Source of the DNA: Gracilaria domingensis
Lineage: Eukaryota; Rhodophyta; Florideophyceae; Gracilariales; Gracilariaceae
DNA length: 64,000 nucleotides
Assembly (NCBI GenBank): GCA_022539475.1
Contig: VCMS01000028.1
Location: 273,215 to 337,214 of the forward strand
Direction of reading: 5' to 3'
Part shown: positions 42,801-52,160 of the stretch, in pieces
Position numbering within the stretch: the stretch's first letter is position 1
How the letters are laid out: the number at the start of each line of letters is the position of its first letter
The notes under the pieces: model-generated
What the model was told of the DNA's origin: nothing
Database searches by the model: none
Seen by the model: only the letters and a program-made list of their open reading frames with translations
Translations under genes and position numbers: made by a program

Positions 42801-43370
42801 ACGCTTCTGAAACACAGATACAGACGCAGTTTCAAGTTCGTCCTCAATGTCTCTGACAATGGTTTGTTTTTCAATGATAAGGGCATTAAGATACTCTTTC
42901 TCCTTCTTCGCAACAGGGTCTGAGAAATGAGCCATCACACTGCCAGTTCCAATTTCATAAGGTCTGCCGACCATTTCTTGCGAAAAGGCGTAAAACTTCT
43001 CGCGCATAGAGCTGTTACGAACGATTGACAACTGTCGTACTGCAATCTCATTTGACTTTGACCTTCGGACGCGCTCAGATAGAGACCGAAGTTTAACGCC
43101 CCCGAAGTCAGCTTCCAAGAAAAGAAGTTCTCCAGTGGCGGGGTGTCTTATCACGAGTCCAACATGGTCCCACTGCGAATTTGAAAAAAGCTTTGAGACC
43201 TTGCAAAGCACGGCTCCAGCAAGGGGCATAGAGGTACAGCGTCTGTTAAACAGGACAATGTCGCCGGAATCAAGACCCGGCGGAAGCTGAACATGGCGGA
43301 CGGTTTGCTTAGGTTGTTCTTCTGTCTGAGAGTGTTGCGGTTCGACGTGGTGCGTCTCGGTGGAATTCAT
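39834..43370 (-). CDS. Fusion protein: papain-like amidase fold, two cNMP-binding domains, EF-hand region, mitochondrial carrier
   Basis: 1178 residues from ATG 43370, one uninterrupted frame. Residues 30-285 resemble the permuted papain-like (YiiX/NlpC-P60) fold, with His69 in QWDHVGLVIR and Cys244 in RVFCSELVAAAYQ as likely catalytic pair and a charged helical insert at 155-215. Two cyclic-nucleotide-binding domains follow. The first is at about 335-445 (VFEQGDYGDKFYIVANGEIE), and its phosphate-binding cassette is poor. The second is at about 465-590 (VFDQGDTGDNMYIIKSGELE, FGELSLMYNAPRAATI) and is canonical. EF-hand-like helices at 595-790 include DQSNTGFISLDD (709-720). Residues 850-1155 are a three-repeat SLC25 carrier with PLERVK (871), PFDFVR (987) and PIDTCR (1087). 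A calcium- and cyclic-nucleotide-sensing carrier is inferred; the substrate is unknown. Confidence 0.88.
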   Translation of the reverse strand: MNSTETHHVEPQHSQTEEQPKQTVRHVQLPPGLDSGDIVLFNRRCTSMPLAGAVLCKVSKLFSNSQWDHVGLVIRHPATGELLFLEADFGGVKLRSLSERVRRSKSNEIAVRQLSIVRNSSMREKFYAFSQEMVGRPYEIGTGSVMAHFSDPVAKKEKEYLNALIIEKQTIVRDIEDELETASVSVFQKRILQGERDRVIAEIQRLKKRLDPNFEPKSPVEDAPSTTEPQVSTKYKGDLSRVFCSELVAAAYQRVDLIGSYPPPFYYSPKDFSSEDANIPGVMLLNNIQLSKEKYLRRSARAARDSVNRRKSFGNVCDGEKPPREHRSLIRDALKRTPLYSQIPDEYKRTQLLQSFRARVVEPGDVVFEQGDYGDKFYIVANGEIERWHSRSDQPPILLSTLGARTSFGLTGFSFNNVSRVATIRAKQKTLLWELDRPTFERFKDASSDAQSIISAADQRLLRRQLQEHFLFKRLDKIGPNELKPFFLVKFRAGEHVFDQGDTGDNMYIIKSGELERHTRNPKALRIGQNNTEVVDDDQGSLIKTLNAGQSFGELSLMYNAPRAATIRARTDSECWAISAAAYHRLNLGGGNQHLRTVFKKIASVEKDGEPYMTKDDLLQFIGVHAFPEQDRERLSALLISLIASNRAKDPIAARNRKNDQDSYTSTSQQGLEPEEESGILLSFWEFCRFDIVINNPDADMEVAFRKSDQSNTGFISLDDMEELLHEYAEYDTVAQKMLTGENRMLRSVFGRHGTRTLSMKDFNDISKDILPPLFRADIQRIRDHFLNADAIGSVSNHDMEDVPFLETYAAPTLLGSKFVGTKVLPTPNRSTLQTRSVYPPHAPTWLTDVKWSDWLTLCLTGVVSRTAVAPLERVKMLMQTGNRVQFSGGWIASMRHMIAEDSSIRRALFRQNGANILRTVPSTIIQTALVTRLATSPEVASWISAPSSGSNENSSSGAMSRGNNRTLVALFAGGVAGMVSQTATYPFDFVRARLAMQRQGFEPYRGPFHGINEAMRMEGVRSIYRGLFPTLVGSFAFTGITLAVYETCLLPILPRRNSDTTNSPTPGGLVVAGILTNMTSQIATYPIDTCRRRMQVAGFDARSGSESTTFFSAWKEIGSQMGWRGYFRGLLPNLFKIAPSTAVSLLVYERLRPRIDAAEGAVGNFLSQSSPHVRTSS

Positions 43371-46300
43371 GGAGCGGCGGAGTTGAACTGACGGAGGCGC
43401 GAGTAGAGCGTTACGCTTCGTACCAGTTCAGGAACTCTTAAGCAGAATTGGTCGTCAGCTTCGGTCGCGGCCGGCATTGAAGGTGCGCAAGCGCAAGCAA
43501 CAGCGCAAAGCCACCGACGTGCATAAGCATTCATCCAATTTCGTTCTGTAAGAAAAACACGTGTTCCATTTGCATATGTGTCACCCATGCAAAAGTCACG
43601 CAACGAGAACAAGAAGTGAACTTGAGACTCTCAAGTTGAGAGGTTCAGGGGGTGGATTACCCGGGGTAGATATCATAGTTCGCGTTTCCGGTCCGGGAAG
43701 AAATTGACTTCGTTTTTTGGGGGGCGGTGATCCTGTCAAAAGAAGTTTTCGGAAGCAGATGCGGTGGAGGGCACGATAGACTCTATCGGATAGAGCCAAT
43801 GGTGGAAGGCGCAGTGGCATCGTGCAGAAGTTGAGATTGGGGGCAAAGATGGCACGAGGCGCATGTTGTGGTTCAAATCACCGAGATGTTGGGACGCGTT
43901 GGCGAGGCTGGTGTGTCTTTAAAAGCGCAGGGAACCCTGGTCTTTGTTGAGGATTGTGCTTTCTGCATGGAGGTTTGCAAAATCGCACAACAAGTTCACA
44001 ACATGGATATGTATATGGTTTTTGTCAGGGACGTTGTCAACGCCTTGCTTCTTACTCTTGTCGCTATCTTGACCATCCGAGTGCTAGGCGGCCAGCGTGG
44101 AGACAGATTCAGGTACATCCTCGTGTACCCCTCTAGTGGTGTCGTTCATCGCCGCTTGCAGGATGGTTTGGACCGCTAGTTCATTCTTCCCGTTGTCCGC
44201 GCCTTCGGGATTGTTAGTGTTGGCAGTGAATAGAGAGTTAAGTTGAGTCGACGTCTGCTCATTCATTCATTCATTCATTAAACTAGCAGTGGAAATTCTG
44301 GTTCAAAGCGGACATGCTGCTTGCGGGAACGATAACTCCTCTGTCACAAAGGTCACTGGAGTGAAGGTTGCTTGCTCGGGCGAACAATGGCGGGGTTTTC
44401 TAAGAACGGTCTCTCCCTCTTATCTCTCTTTTACGGGTGCAGCAGTTCAGTTACTGTTTTGGCAAAGCGTTTCAGCTTGAAGAAAAACTCTCTCACCAAG
44501 TAAACCAGCGCATACGATTTGATAGAAGAGCGTGAAGCAACCTCCAGAAGAGATTCATCAAAGTGATCTCGGTCACTGATGACTCTTTAGACGAGGAACG
44601 TAGCGGCAGGTACGTAGGTATCAACGGCCGTCCTGGCGACTTGCTATGAGACGTTGTGAGTGGTGAAGGGACCTATGACTACCGGAGTTCAACGATGCGC
44701 GAAGAGGGCACTCGGAGTCTTTGGGCTGCTAGTTGGTGTCATACGATTCCCGTTGGAATGCGTTCCTTGCGTTATGATTATATAGCAGTTCTCGAGACCA
44801 TTTGCCATGGTTTTACGGGTTCGGATTTTTCTTCTCTATGGGACATTCAGTGCTTGTAGTTGCCAGAGAAAACTACGTGACACTTATGACGAATTCGGAA
44901 GTGATCTAGTTTTCTTCGCCCGGTGTCTGTACAGGTCGCTGAAGCTCCCAACGTCCCGCTGCTAAGGAGCGTCGCTCACACAGTGGTTTTCATTCCGTGG
45001 TAGTGGGCATGTGAGGGGAGCCTGGGGATAGAGCAGAAGACGACTTAGGCGGCGGAAGGGGGGGGCCTCAGGGAAGGTATGACATGTAGAGCTCAAACGG
45101 CAGTGACGTGACAACAGATTACGGAGTATAAGCACAGGCGTGTCTCACGGTCGTGACGTGGCCACGTTATCCCTTGTGCCACTGTTCCTACGACCACCGC
45201 GGTACAGGTGAAGTTTTCACTGTAAACTTTACAGTATGCCTCACAAAATGGAGGGAAGAACTTTCGTTTCTCAGGATTGCTTTTTGATTGGCGGCACGCC
45301 TTCCGTTGGACACCTCGTTTTCGAACATCGCGTTGACCAACTGGCCCCATGGGGCCATCGCGCCTTCGATTGTCAGATAGCACGTTCCAGAACCGCAGCA
45401 GCGTCCCTTATCAAAATTGGTTGTCGCGTTGCTCTAGTCTGAGAAGCTATCGAGCATCAACAATAAAAGCGCTGCATGTCAGAATGCGGTTTGAAAGTAG
45501 CTCATGAGCGATGGACAGAACTGCTTCATGGAACTGCAACGTATCCTCATCGTGGAACATGTGCATAGTAACCCAAAGAACCCCTTCCCGTTTACCGGTA
45601 GCACTACGTGCCAAAGAGCCCACCGCAAGCTTGCACACAGCTTTAACTAAAGGTTACGTATGTTGATCTGCAACGGAACAACAAAAAGAGCGTTAATGCT
45701 GATCATGGTTTGATGGTGAGTCATTCCACTACACCGTCCGCATGGAACCGCCTCCTACAGCACAAAGCGGTCAGAACAGCCCCAGCGCAGCCAGCACACA
45801 GACAACGCTCGCGCTCGCGCGACCGCGGTCTGCGCCGACAGCTGCATTCGCCGCCGACGCGTCAGCAAATCCACCTGGCACTCTGCAGCCGAGCCACCAA
45901 CGGGTACGGTCCACAGCACGCCGCAGCCTCGTGTCAGCAGCAGCACCGGGGCACCTGCGTGTTGTATACTCCGGATCACAACGCGCGCGTTTCCACAATT
46001 CGATTTTCGCGCCGCTCGCAAATCGATTTGCTCCCTTTTTCGTTCATCTGCCACCTTTTTTTCATCGGTGTGTCGTCGTGCGGTCGCTGCCCCCCGCTGC
46101 GCAGCGCGTAATCGTTGTCGAATCGGTCCCCTTTCCCTCTCCCCACCTGCCCTCCCGTCTTCATCGCGCTCTTCTTCCTCGTTTCGAAGGTTAGTTCTTC
46201 TCAATCGTACTGCATTTCGTCCGCATCTTCGCCTATATTCCGCGCCTCTATAGGGGTGCTGGCTTGGCCGCATCCCTTCCCCCCGATCTGCGTTTGTCCT

Positions 46301-46453
46301 TCGTGTTACTCAAAGCATATCTGACCTGCTTGCCGTGTTTCGTTGCGATCTTTTTTCTTCGCCGTGATCGTTTTGCTTTTCCATCTGGCCTTAGTCGTAC
46401 CAGTAAGAGGCCGTTCTCTTTCCTTTGTATCGTGCGCCCGCGCTACTTTCGCC
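43371..46453. other. Long intergenic region without a supported gene
   Basis: Three kilobases with only short frames of low quality. At 44263-44279 there is a TTCA tetranucleotide run. A plus-strand frame from ATG 45742 (150 codons, Pro/Ala/Ser/Arg-rich) and a frame near 43886 have no recognisable features and are not called. The part from about 46000 to 46453 is pyrimidine-rich and probably holds the 14-3-3 promoter and 5' UTR. Confidence 0.5.
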
Positions 46454-47401
46454 ATGGAACAAACCGACGCTCCTGCTACCGCTCTGGAACAGACCGACAA
46501 GGAGAAAGCTGTCTACCTTGCAAAGCTTGCCGAGCAAGCCGAGCGCTATGATGGTAAGTTTTCTGCTTGTCATACCAATCTCATTATCCATATCGCTTGA
46601 ATTGGCCCTCTCGAAAATGTGCCATGCTGACCGTCAATCTCCCGACATCATCGTTGCATGCGCGTCTTACTCTTGTCTACTATTCTCTACTTGCATTTTT
46701 CAACTGCAGAAATGGTGAAGGAAATGCGTAACGTCGCGCAAATGATGGAGGGCGAACTGACGGTCGAAGAGCGAAATCTCCTCTCTGTTGCTTATAAGAA
46801 CGTCATCGGCGCCCGAAGAGCGAGTTGGCGTATCATTTCCTCTATCGAACAAAAAGAGGAGAACAAGGGTAACACAGTTCATGTCGAGATCACCAAGGAA
46901 TATCGTTCCAAGATCGAAGCAGAGCTCAACAATATCTGTCAGGATATTCTCAATATCCTGGACTCCCACCTCATTCCCAGCGCCCTCAATGATGAATCAA
47001 AGGTATTCTACTTCAAGATGAAAGGCGATTATCATCGCTACCTTGCCGAGTTCTCGGACGAAGCTCAGCGCAGCGAAGCCTCTCAAAAGTCTTTGGAAGC
47101 ATATCAGGAGGCTACTACTCATGCAAAGAATGGCCTTCCTCCCACACATCCAATTCGCTTGGGTCTAGCGCTCAACTTCTCAGTGTTCTACTACGAAATC
47201 TTTAATAGCCCAGACGATGCTTGTGAATTGGCTAAGACTGCCTTTGACGAAGCTATTGCTGAGTTGGATACCCTCAATGAAGAGTCATACAAGGACTCTA
47301 CGTTGATCATGCAACTCCTTCGCGATAATCTCACCTTGTGGAAGACTGACCAGGATAATGACGAAGAGCTTGGCGATGAGAACCCAGATGCCAAGGAGTA
47401 A
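46454..47401 (+). CDS. 14-3-3 protein, two exons
   Basis: Exons 46454-46553 and 46710-47401. The 156-nt intron has a GTAAGT donor and CTGCAG acceptor and splits the codon for Glu in ERYDEMVKEM. 263 residues. 14-3-3 proteins are dimeric adaptors that bind phosphoserine/threonine motifs on many cytosolic partners. Visible hallmarks are [31 protein letters not shown] (phosphate-binding Lys and Arg), [12 protein letters not shown] (Arg and Tyr), the [14 protein letters not shown] groove helix and LLRDNLTLW. The tail is acidic ([15 protein letters not shown]), as usual. Confidence 0.97.
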
Positions 47402-47866
47402 GAGTGAAATATCACATTAACTCTCGTATGGGAAGCAACTATTTTTGCATTCGATACAACTAGATGCTTTACCGTGACTCACGCCATGTTTGTCGCACGG
47501 GAATCAATGTAGTGCTGTTATCATTGCGTTTGCATGGTACCTCCACTACCAACGCTTCGCATCAGCCTAATTTCGAATGCTTGGATCTGCGTGCGCTCTC
47601 CGTGCGACTGTCTACGGGCATTTTCGATGGAGCGAATCAAGCGCTCTAAGTCGCTTGACAGCATAGCGAACATAAAGGAAGAACATCTCGTATTTTCGTG
47701 CTTCAGCAAAAGTGGTCACGCCTTTGTTCTACGAAGGTTTTATATCCGTCAATGAAAAAGTGACATCGCCATCGAAACACGCGACAATCTCACGATCATT
47801 ACACTTAACTTTCATGTCTCTAGGCGTTGCAGGACGTTAATACTACCTGTGCGGCTAAATGTTGTT
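47402..47866. other. Intergenic, between convergent 14-3-3 and VPS39-like genes
   Basis: About 465 bp, no gene recognised; presumably the two 3' UTRs. Confidence 0.45.
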
Positions 47867-50785
47867 TTACTGTGAGACGTTCACTTCCTGATTGTCTCTA
47901 CTAATGTGGCATGCATAGTGAGCTACAGAGCCATCGGGATATGCGACGAAAACAAGTGTCCCTATTCTTCTCGTGCACAAGGTACACGCCCTATCATGTC
48001 CAATTACTACCACTCGTCTTCTGCGCGTCAGGACTTCCTCTCGCAATCGACGTACCTCACTCTTCTTCATGGCTCTCAGCATCTCGCCCAAACGATGGCG
48101 CTCATTACCAGATACCAAAGCCGCTTCCAGAAACGGGAACATATCAGATAATGACAATGACTTGTCTGAACAACGTCCATCAAGTAGTAGTTTTTCAATC
48201 TCAAGACTGCCTGCACTGCACATAAGTAAATTGCTCGCATCCTTGATACGCAGGACTCTGCCTTGTGCTGAAACACGAAGGTAAGCTGCTACCAATGACT
48301 CCACAGCGTTCGCACGGTCTGAACCTGGGGACATACGCACTAATCTCGTGAGAGCCTCCTGTGGCGCCAAGTTTACCTCTGCAGCAAGTTCATCAGCTGC
48401 CGCTTCATGTCGTCCTTGTCTTCCAAGCAGATATGCGAGCTCTTCCCGAAGCCCGAGCGCCTTGTACTCCGGTTTTTGTAGTGCTTGCAGTAATGTGTAC
48501 GAATGATAAGTTGCATCGGGATGATAAAGGATTCTTGTTCCGAAAGTTGACCTGAGACTCTGAAACACCTCGTCTCTTGATGTGGAGTTTGCCCTTGCCA
48601 TCCCAGCAAGAAGCGCCAGCGCAATAACATCACCTGAGAACTTCTCCGTGTGTTCAAAATCGCTTGTGTCAGCTTCGGTGATGCTATCCCCAGAACCACC
48701 CACGACTAGCTTGCAAACTTCGTCAACGACCTCTTCGAGTAAAACATCTGCTTCTTCAACAAGTACCTCAAAGGTTCTACCGAGAAGATCATCCGAGTCT
48801 TTTACTTGTCGGACGAGTTTCTGAATCAGACTTTGCAGTTTTTCAGGTCCTTGAGCTTCGCTGTGAGCTTTATGCGCGAGCCATTTTAAGTGAGTGAAAT
48901 ACACTTCCGGATTGTCGCTGGGTCGCATACTGGTTGAAAGATAGCTACTTACGCCGTTAAAATTGTTTGGCACATCAGAGTTTTCCAGTAGCGTAAGGGC
49001 TTTCTCATGAACCAGCAGTGAGGTATAAAGCGCTACAAGAGCATCAATTTGTTCTTCTTGACGTAGCATAGATTCCTTTGCGGTTATCAAGCTCTCACCT
49101 ACCGAAAGCGGAATTCCATGCTTAGACTGTAGCAAAGACCTGACTCTGGAAGCCGACGCATCTGCGCGGCACAAAGTTTCCAAGACATCGACGTCGGCTT
49201 TGCTCGGGCGCATAATCTGCCGGCGCAACCTAAACAAGAAGTCAGCCCACATCGTTGCTATTACGTCGTCTGACTGCCAGGAACTTTCAGAATCTCCACG
49301 TAACTCTACTGCTTCTGATATGAGTTCAGGGTCGTTCCCTTCGCGCTTAATGACAGTATTGACAATGATCTGCATATGATAGATCGCGGCATCGTGCCAG
49401 TCTTGATTTCTGGCTTCGACAGCCAGAAGTCGACGTAAACTCAGCATGCGATCCACTTGCTCTGCAGGAACGAGAGAAAGTGCTAAGCGCAACTCATTCG
49501 CAGCCTCCTTCTCGTCAATTAGGGTTTCAAGATCATCGACGAGCTCCAAGGCCGCGATTCGACCGCTTGGCCAAAATACAATGGCAAGATTTCGACCGTA
49601 TCGACAGATGAGAAGCCTTGCCCCCTGCTCATGTTTCACTTGAGGCTCTTCATCATTGTCTTCGAAGAGTCTTATTTGCTCCATGACTCCTTGAACCGAA
49701 CCGTTTGCTGCGAAGGCCATGACTTCGTTATTCGCAGATATGGATAGAACAAAGGGTGACGAGAATATCGTGCTTTGCGGAGGCCTCTCTGCTCTCTTGG
49801 CTAGGGCTTCATCTAGAACCGTTCGATTAGTTATACCCGTCGCAACGGATGCGAGCGAAGACATAGAATTGCTCCTCTCTTTTCCTCGAGCCTGTTGAGA
49901 TGAGGTTTCCTCTTTAGTACTCAAAGAGACAATTGAGTCAGAAATGTCCATGCCGCTCCTGCTCTTGAAAACGTTCTCCATTTCTTCCAGTTTCTCGCCA
50001 AACGAAGAGTATGTAACCAGTTCCTCATCAACCCTGAGTAGCCATCTGTTCTCAGGAAGGGCAAACGCTACAGGCGACTCGCCTACTGCAGATAAACCTC
50101 GCCTCCAGAAAAACCCTCCTATCAAAGACAGCACTGCAGTGCCACCATCTGCTGCAGAGGATTGTCGCTTTTGATTCTCGGAACGTTTCACAGTTGCCGC
50201 AACCGCCAAGACTCCACCTCTGGATATTCTCAACAAATGATGAACTGAGGAAGTAGATACGACAATGGTCATCTCAGAGAACGCAACTGAAGCAATCCGT
50301 TCTGGGAGCACATATTCGCCCAACACCGTGACCTTCTCGCGAACTGGATTGATATCAAGCAGAAAAACAGTCGTCTCTTTCGCAAGTGCTACGCGAAACG
50401 ATTCCGCAACAAGATCCGACCCAAGAGTGTCAACCGAGAACATATGCGCTGTATTGGACATCGCTTGCAACTCATCGGCAAGCTCGCCGTCCAGCTTTTC
50501 GAGGTTTGGGAATGAATGCAGACGCAACCCTACGCCATTTATAAGAGCCAGTGCGACAGCTTTTTGCTCTGGAAGGGAGTTGGTTGCAAAGGTGGCATAT
50601 CGCACGCAAGCAATCTCGCGCGCATAAGCTTCGGTAGTAATTCGTTGCTCCTCGCCACACACGAGCTCGGGGGCATCTGTAGCAGCAATGATGCATCCAG
50701 TATCCGGGACCGTCGTCGCACATAAAACACGTGCCCCTCGAGAGTCAACGTTGGGAAGTGGACGGCATCGAATTAGAGTAGCCAT
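47867..50785 (-). CDS. VPS39/VPS3-like HOPS or CORVET subunit
   Basis: 972 residues from ATG 50785. The frame is open a further 51 codons upstream without another ATG, so a short 5' exon is possible. The N-terminal half has the weakly conserved beta-rich pattern of a CNH-type propeller (VFLLDINPVREKVTVLGEYVLP, VSTSSVHHLLRIS), broken by a Ser-rich insert. The C-terminal half is alpha-helical with a clathrin-repeat character (VALYTSLLVHEKALTLLENS). The last 40 residues hold the zinc-binding module typical of VPS39/TGFBRAP1 (CTLCTRRIGTLVFVAYPDGSVAHYACH). These proteins form the Rab-binding end of the tethers that join late endosomes and vacuoles or lysosomes. VPS39 and VPS3 cannot be told apart here. 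Confidence 0.83.
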   Translation of the reverse strand: MATLIRCRPLPNVDSRGARVLCATTVPDTGCIIAATDAPELVCGEEQRITTEAYAREIACVRYATFATNSLPEQKAVALALINGVGLRLHSFPNLEKLDGELADELQAMSNTAHMFSVDTLGSDLVAESFRVALAKETTVFLLDINPVREKVTVLGEYVLPERIASVAFSEMTIVVSTSSVHHLLRISRGGVLAVAATVKRSENQKRQSSAADGGTAVLSLIGGFFWRRGLSAVGESPVAFALPENRWLLRVDEELVTYSSFGEKLEEMENVFKSRSGMDISDSIVSLSTKEETSSQQARGKERSNSMSSLASVATGITNRTVLDEALAKRAERPPQSTIFSSPFVLSISANNEVMAFAANGSVQGVMEQIRLFEDNDEEPQVKHEQGARLLICRYGRNLAIVFWPSGRIAALELVDDLETLIDEKEAANELRLALSLVPAEQVDRMLSLRRLLAVEARNQDWHDAAIYHMQIIVNTVIKREGNDPELISEAVELRGDSESSWQSDDVIATMWADFLFRLRRQIMRPSKADVDVLETLCRADASASRVRSLLQSKHGIPLSVGESLITAKESMLRQEEQIDALVALYTSLLVHEKALTLLENSDVPNNFNGVSSYLSTSMRPSDNPEVYFTHLKWLAHKAHSEAQGPEKLQSLIQKLVRQVKDSDDLLGRTFEVLVEEADVLLEEVVDEVCKLVVGGSGDSITEADTSDFEHTEKFSGDVIALALLAGMARANSTSRDEVFQSLRSTFGTRILYHPDATYHSYTLLQALQKPEYKALGLREELAYLLGRQGRHEAAADELAAEVNLAPQEALTRLVRMSPGSDRANAVESLVAAYLRVSAQGRVLRIKDASNLLMCSAGSLEIEKLLLDGRCSDKSLSLSDMFPFLEAALVSGNERHRLGEMLRAMKKSEVRRLREEVLTRRRRVVVIGHDRACTLCTRRIGTLVFVAYPDGSVAHYACHISRDNQEVNVSQ

Positions 50786-51386
50786 TGTTGAATGGCTTGA
50801 AATGTGAGTCACTGCGACGAAGGGGTTGTCGTCCGCAATGATCAAGTTGGGGATTCCTGTGATACGAATCGTCCTCGAGACTCCATGCACATGGCTGTAT
50901 CGTAAGGAGCGCGCGGAGCCCTCTTCAGTGACAGGCAAACGAGTTCTGCGCCATAGGCGATATCATTGTGGGCCGTGAACAAGCATCCGCCAGCACTATC
51001 CAGCACGTTGCGTTACGATAGCTTCTTGCCACTCTCTAACGGGACCGAAGGCCAATAGAGGATGCCACGCAGTGCCTACTAGGCACTGCCTAGTACGCAC
51101 GAAATGAGCACTGTAAACTCTTAAGCAGTATTGGCTGTAAGCAAAGCTGTGATGAATTTGTCTCTCTCTTTGCATTAGCGTCTCATCAATTGCGGTCGCG
51201 CATATTCCCAATGACTCGTCTTGACCTCTATCGCACACAACGAGGACCTTCGCGCAGAGTCGGTGCAGATTGATATAAATATCCCGTACGAAACCTTTTG
51301 AGCAGAGGAACACTGCTGCTATTGCAGGCGAGCTGAGAACGTGCGGGACGGGGCCCAACACGACAGCCACAGTCAATACAGATAAG
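50786..51386. promoter_or_regulatory. Divergent promoter region, VPS39-like / NAA10
   Basis: 600 bp between the divergent starts. The first 153 bp is open in frame with the VPS39-like gene. At 51077-51091 a near-perfect inverted repeat (ACTAGGCACTGCCTAGT) may fold into a small hairpin. Confidence 0.4.
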
Positions 51387-52000
51387 ATGGTGAACATTCG
51401 TCAAGCAGTAGTAAGTATATGGATACCAGTTGCGCCCCGCTGCAGTTGTCACTCTGCTAAGAGTTGTACTAACATTTGGAATTTCTTCCACATTAGCCCG
51501 AAGATCTTCTCGCTATTCAAGCATGCAACTTGGCATGTCTACCAGAAAACTACCAAATGAAGTATTACTTCTATCACATTCTATCATGGCCGCAGCTAAT
51601 GTTCGTAGCTGAAGATGCGAAAGGCCGCATTGTGGGTTACGTGCTTTCGAAGATGGAGGAAGAATCTTCTGTAGTGCATGGTCACATTACTTCTCTGGCT
51701 GTTTTGCGCCCCTACAGAAAGATGGGTCTTGCAAGGCGACTAATGCAATGCGCTCATGCTGCGATGAAAGAAACATTCGAAGCGGAATATGCCAGTCTTC
51801 ATGTGAGGAAGAGTAACGAGGCCGCAAAGCATTTGTACATCAAAACCTTGGGATATGAAATCCACGACGTTGAAGCAAAGTACTACGCTGACGCTGAAGA
51901 TGCTTATGATATGAGATGCTATATGAACAAAGATGGATCCAAATCAAAAAAGAAAGAAGCAGGGGAATCTTCTCAGCCAGCCTCTCAAACGCAGAGTTAG
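51387..52000 (+). CDS. NAA10: N-alpha-acetyltransferase 10 (ARD1), two exons
   Basis: Exons 51387-51410 and 51497-52000. The 86-nt intron has a GTAAGT donor and CACATTAG acceptor, phase 0. 175 residues beginning [19 protein letters not shown], which matches the family from its first residue and fixes the tiny first exon. Catalytic subunit of the ribosome-associated NatA complex, which acetylates nascent N-termini after Met removal. The GNAT fold shows [41 protein letters not shown] (the acetyl-CoA loop RxxGxA) and [15 protein letters not shown], then [10 protein letters not shown]. The C-terminal tail is Lys/Ser-rich. Confidence 0.96.
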
Positions 52001-52160
52001 TCTAGCAGCAATGAAAGGCGTTTTATGAGCCGGACCAACTCTTGAACTTGGGTATGTGCAAAGTGTTTGTTTCATACTATGTCTAATTGAAAGGGGTGAT
52101 GCACCCAGCCTCGAACATGTTCACAACCAAGCCTGTCTCCTATTTGGGTTCAAACCTATT

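Noticed and set aside
43866-43885. T-loop-like GGTTCAAATCACC suggesting a tRNA
   Set aside because: The surrounding bases do not form an acceptor stem or anticodon arm.
45742-46194. 150-codon frame upstream of 14-3-3
   Set aside because: Low-complexity composition, overlapping open frames on both strands and no recognisable feature; more likely 5' flank of 14-3-3.
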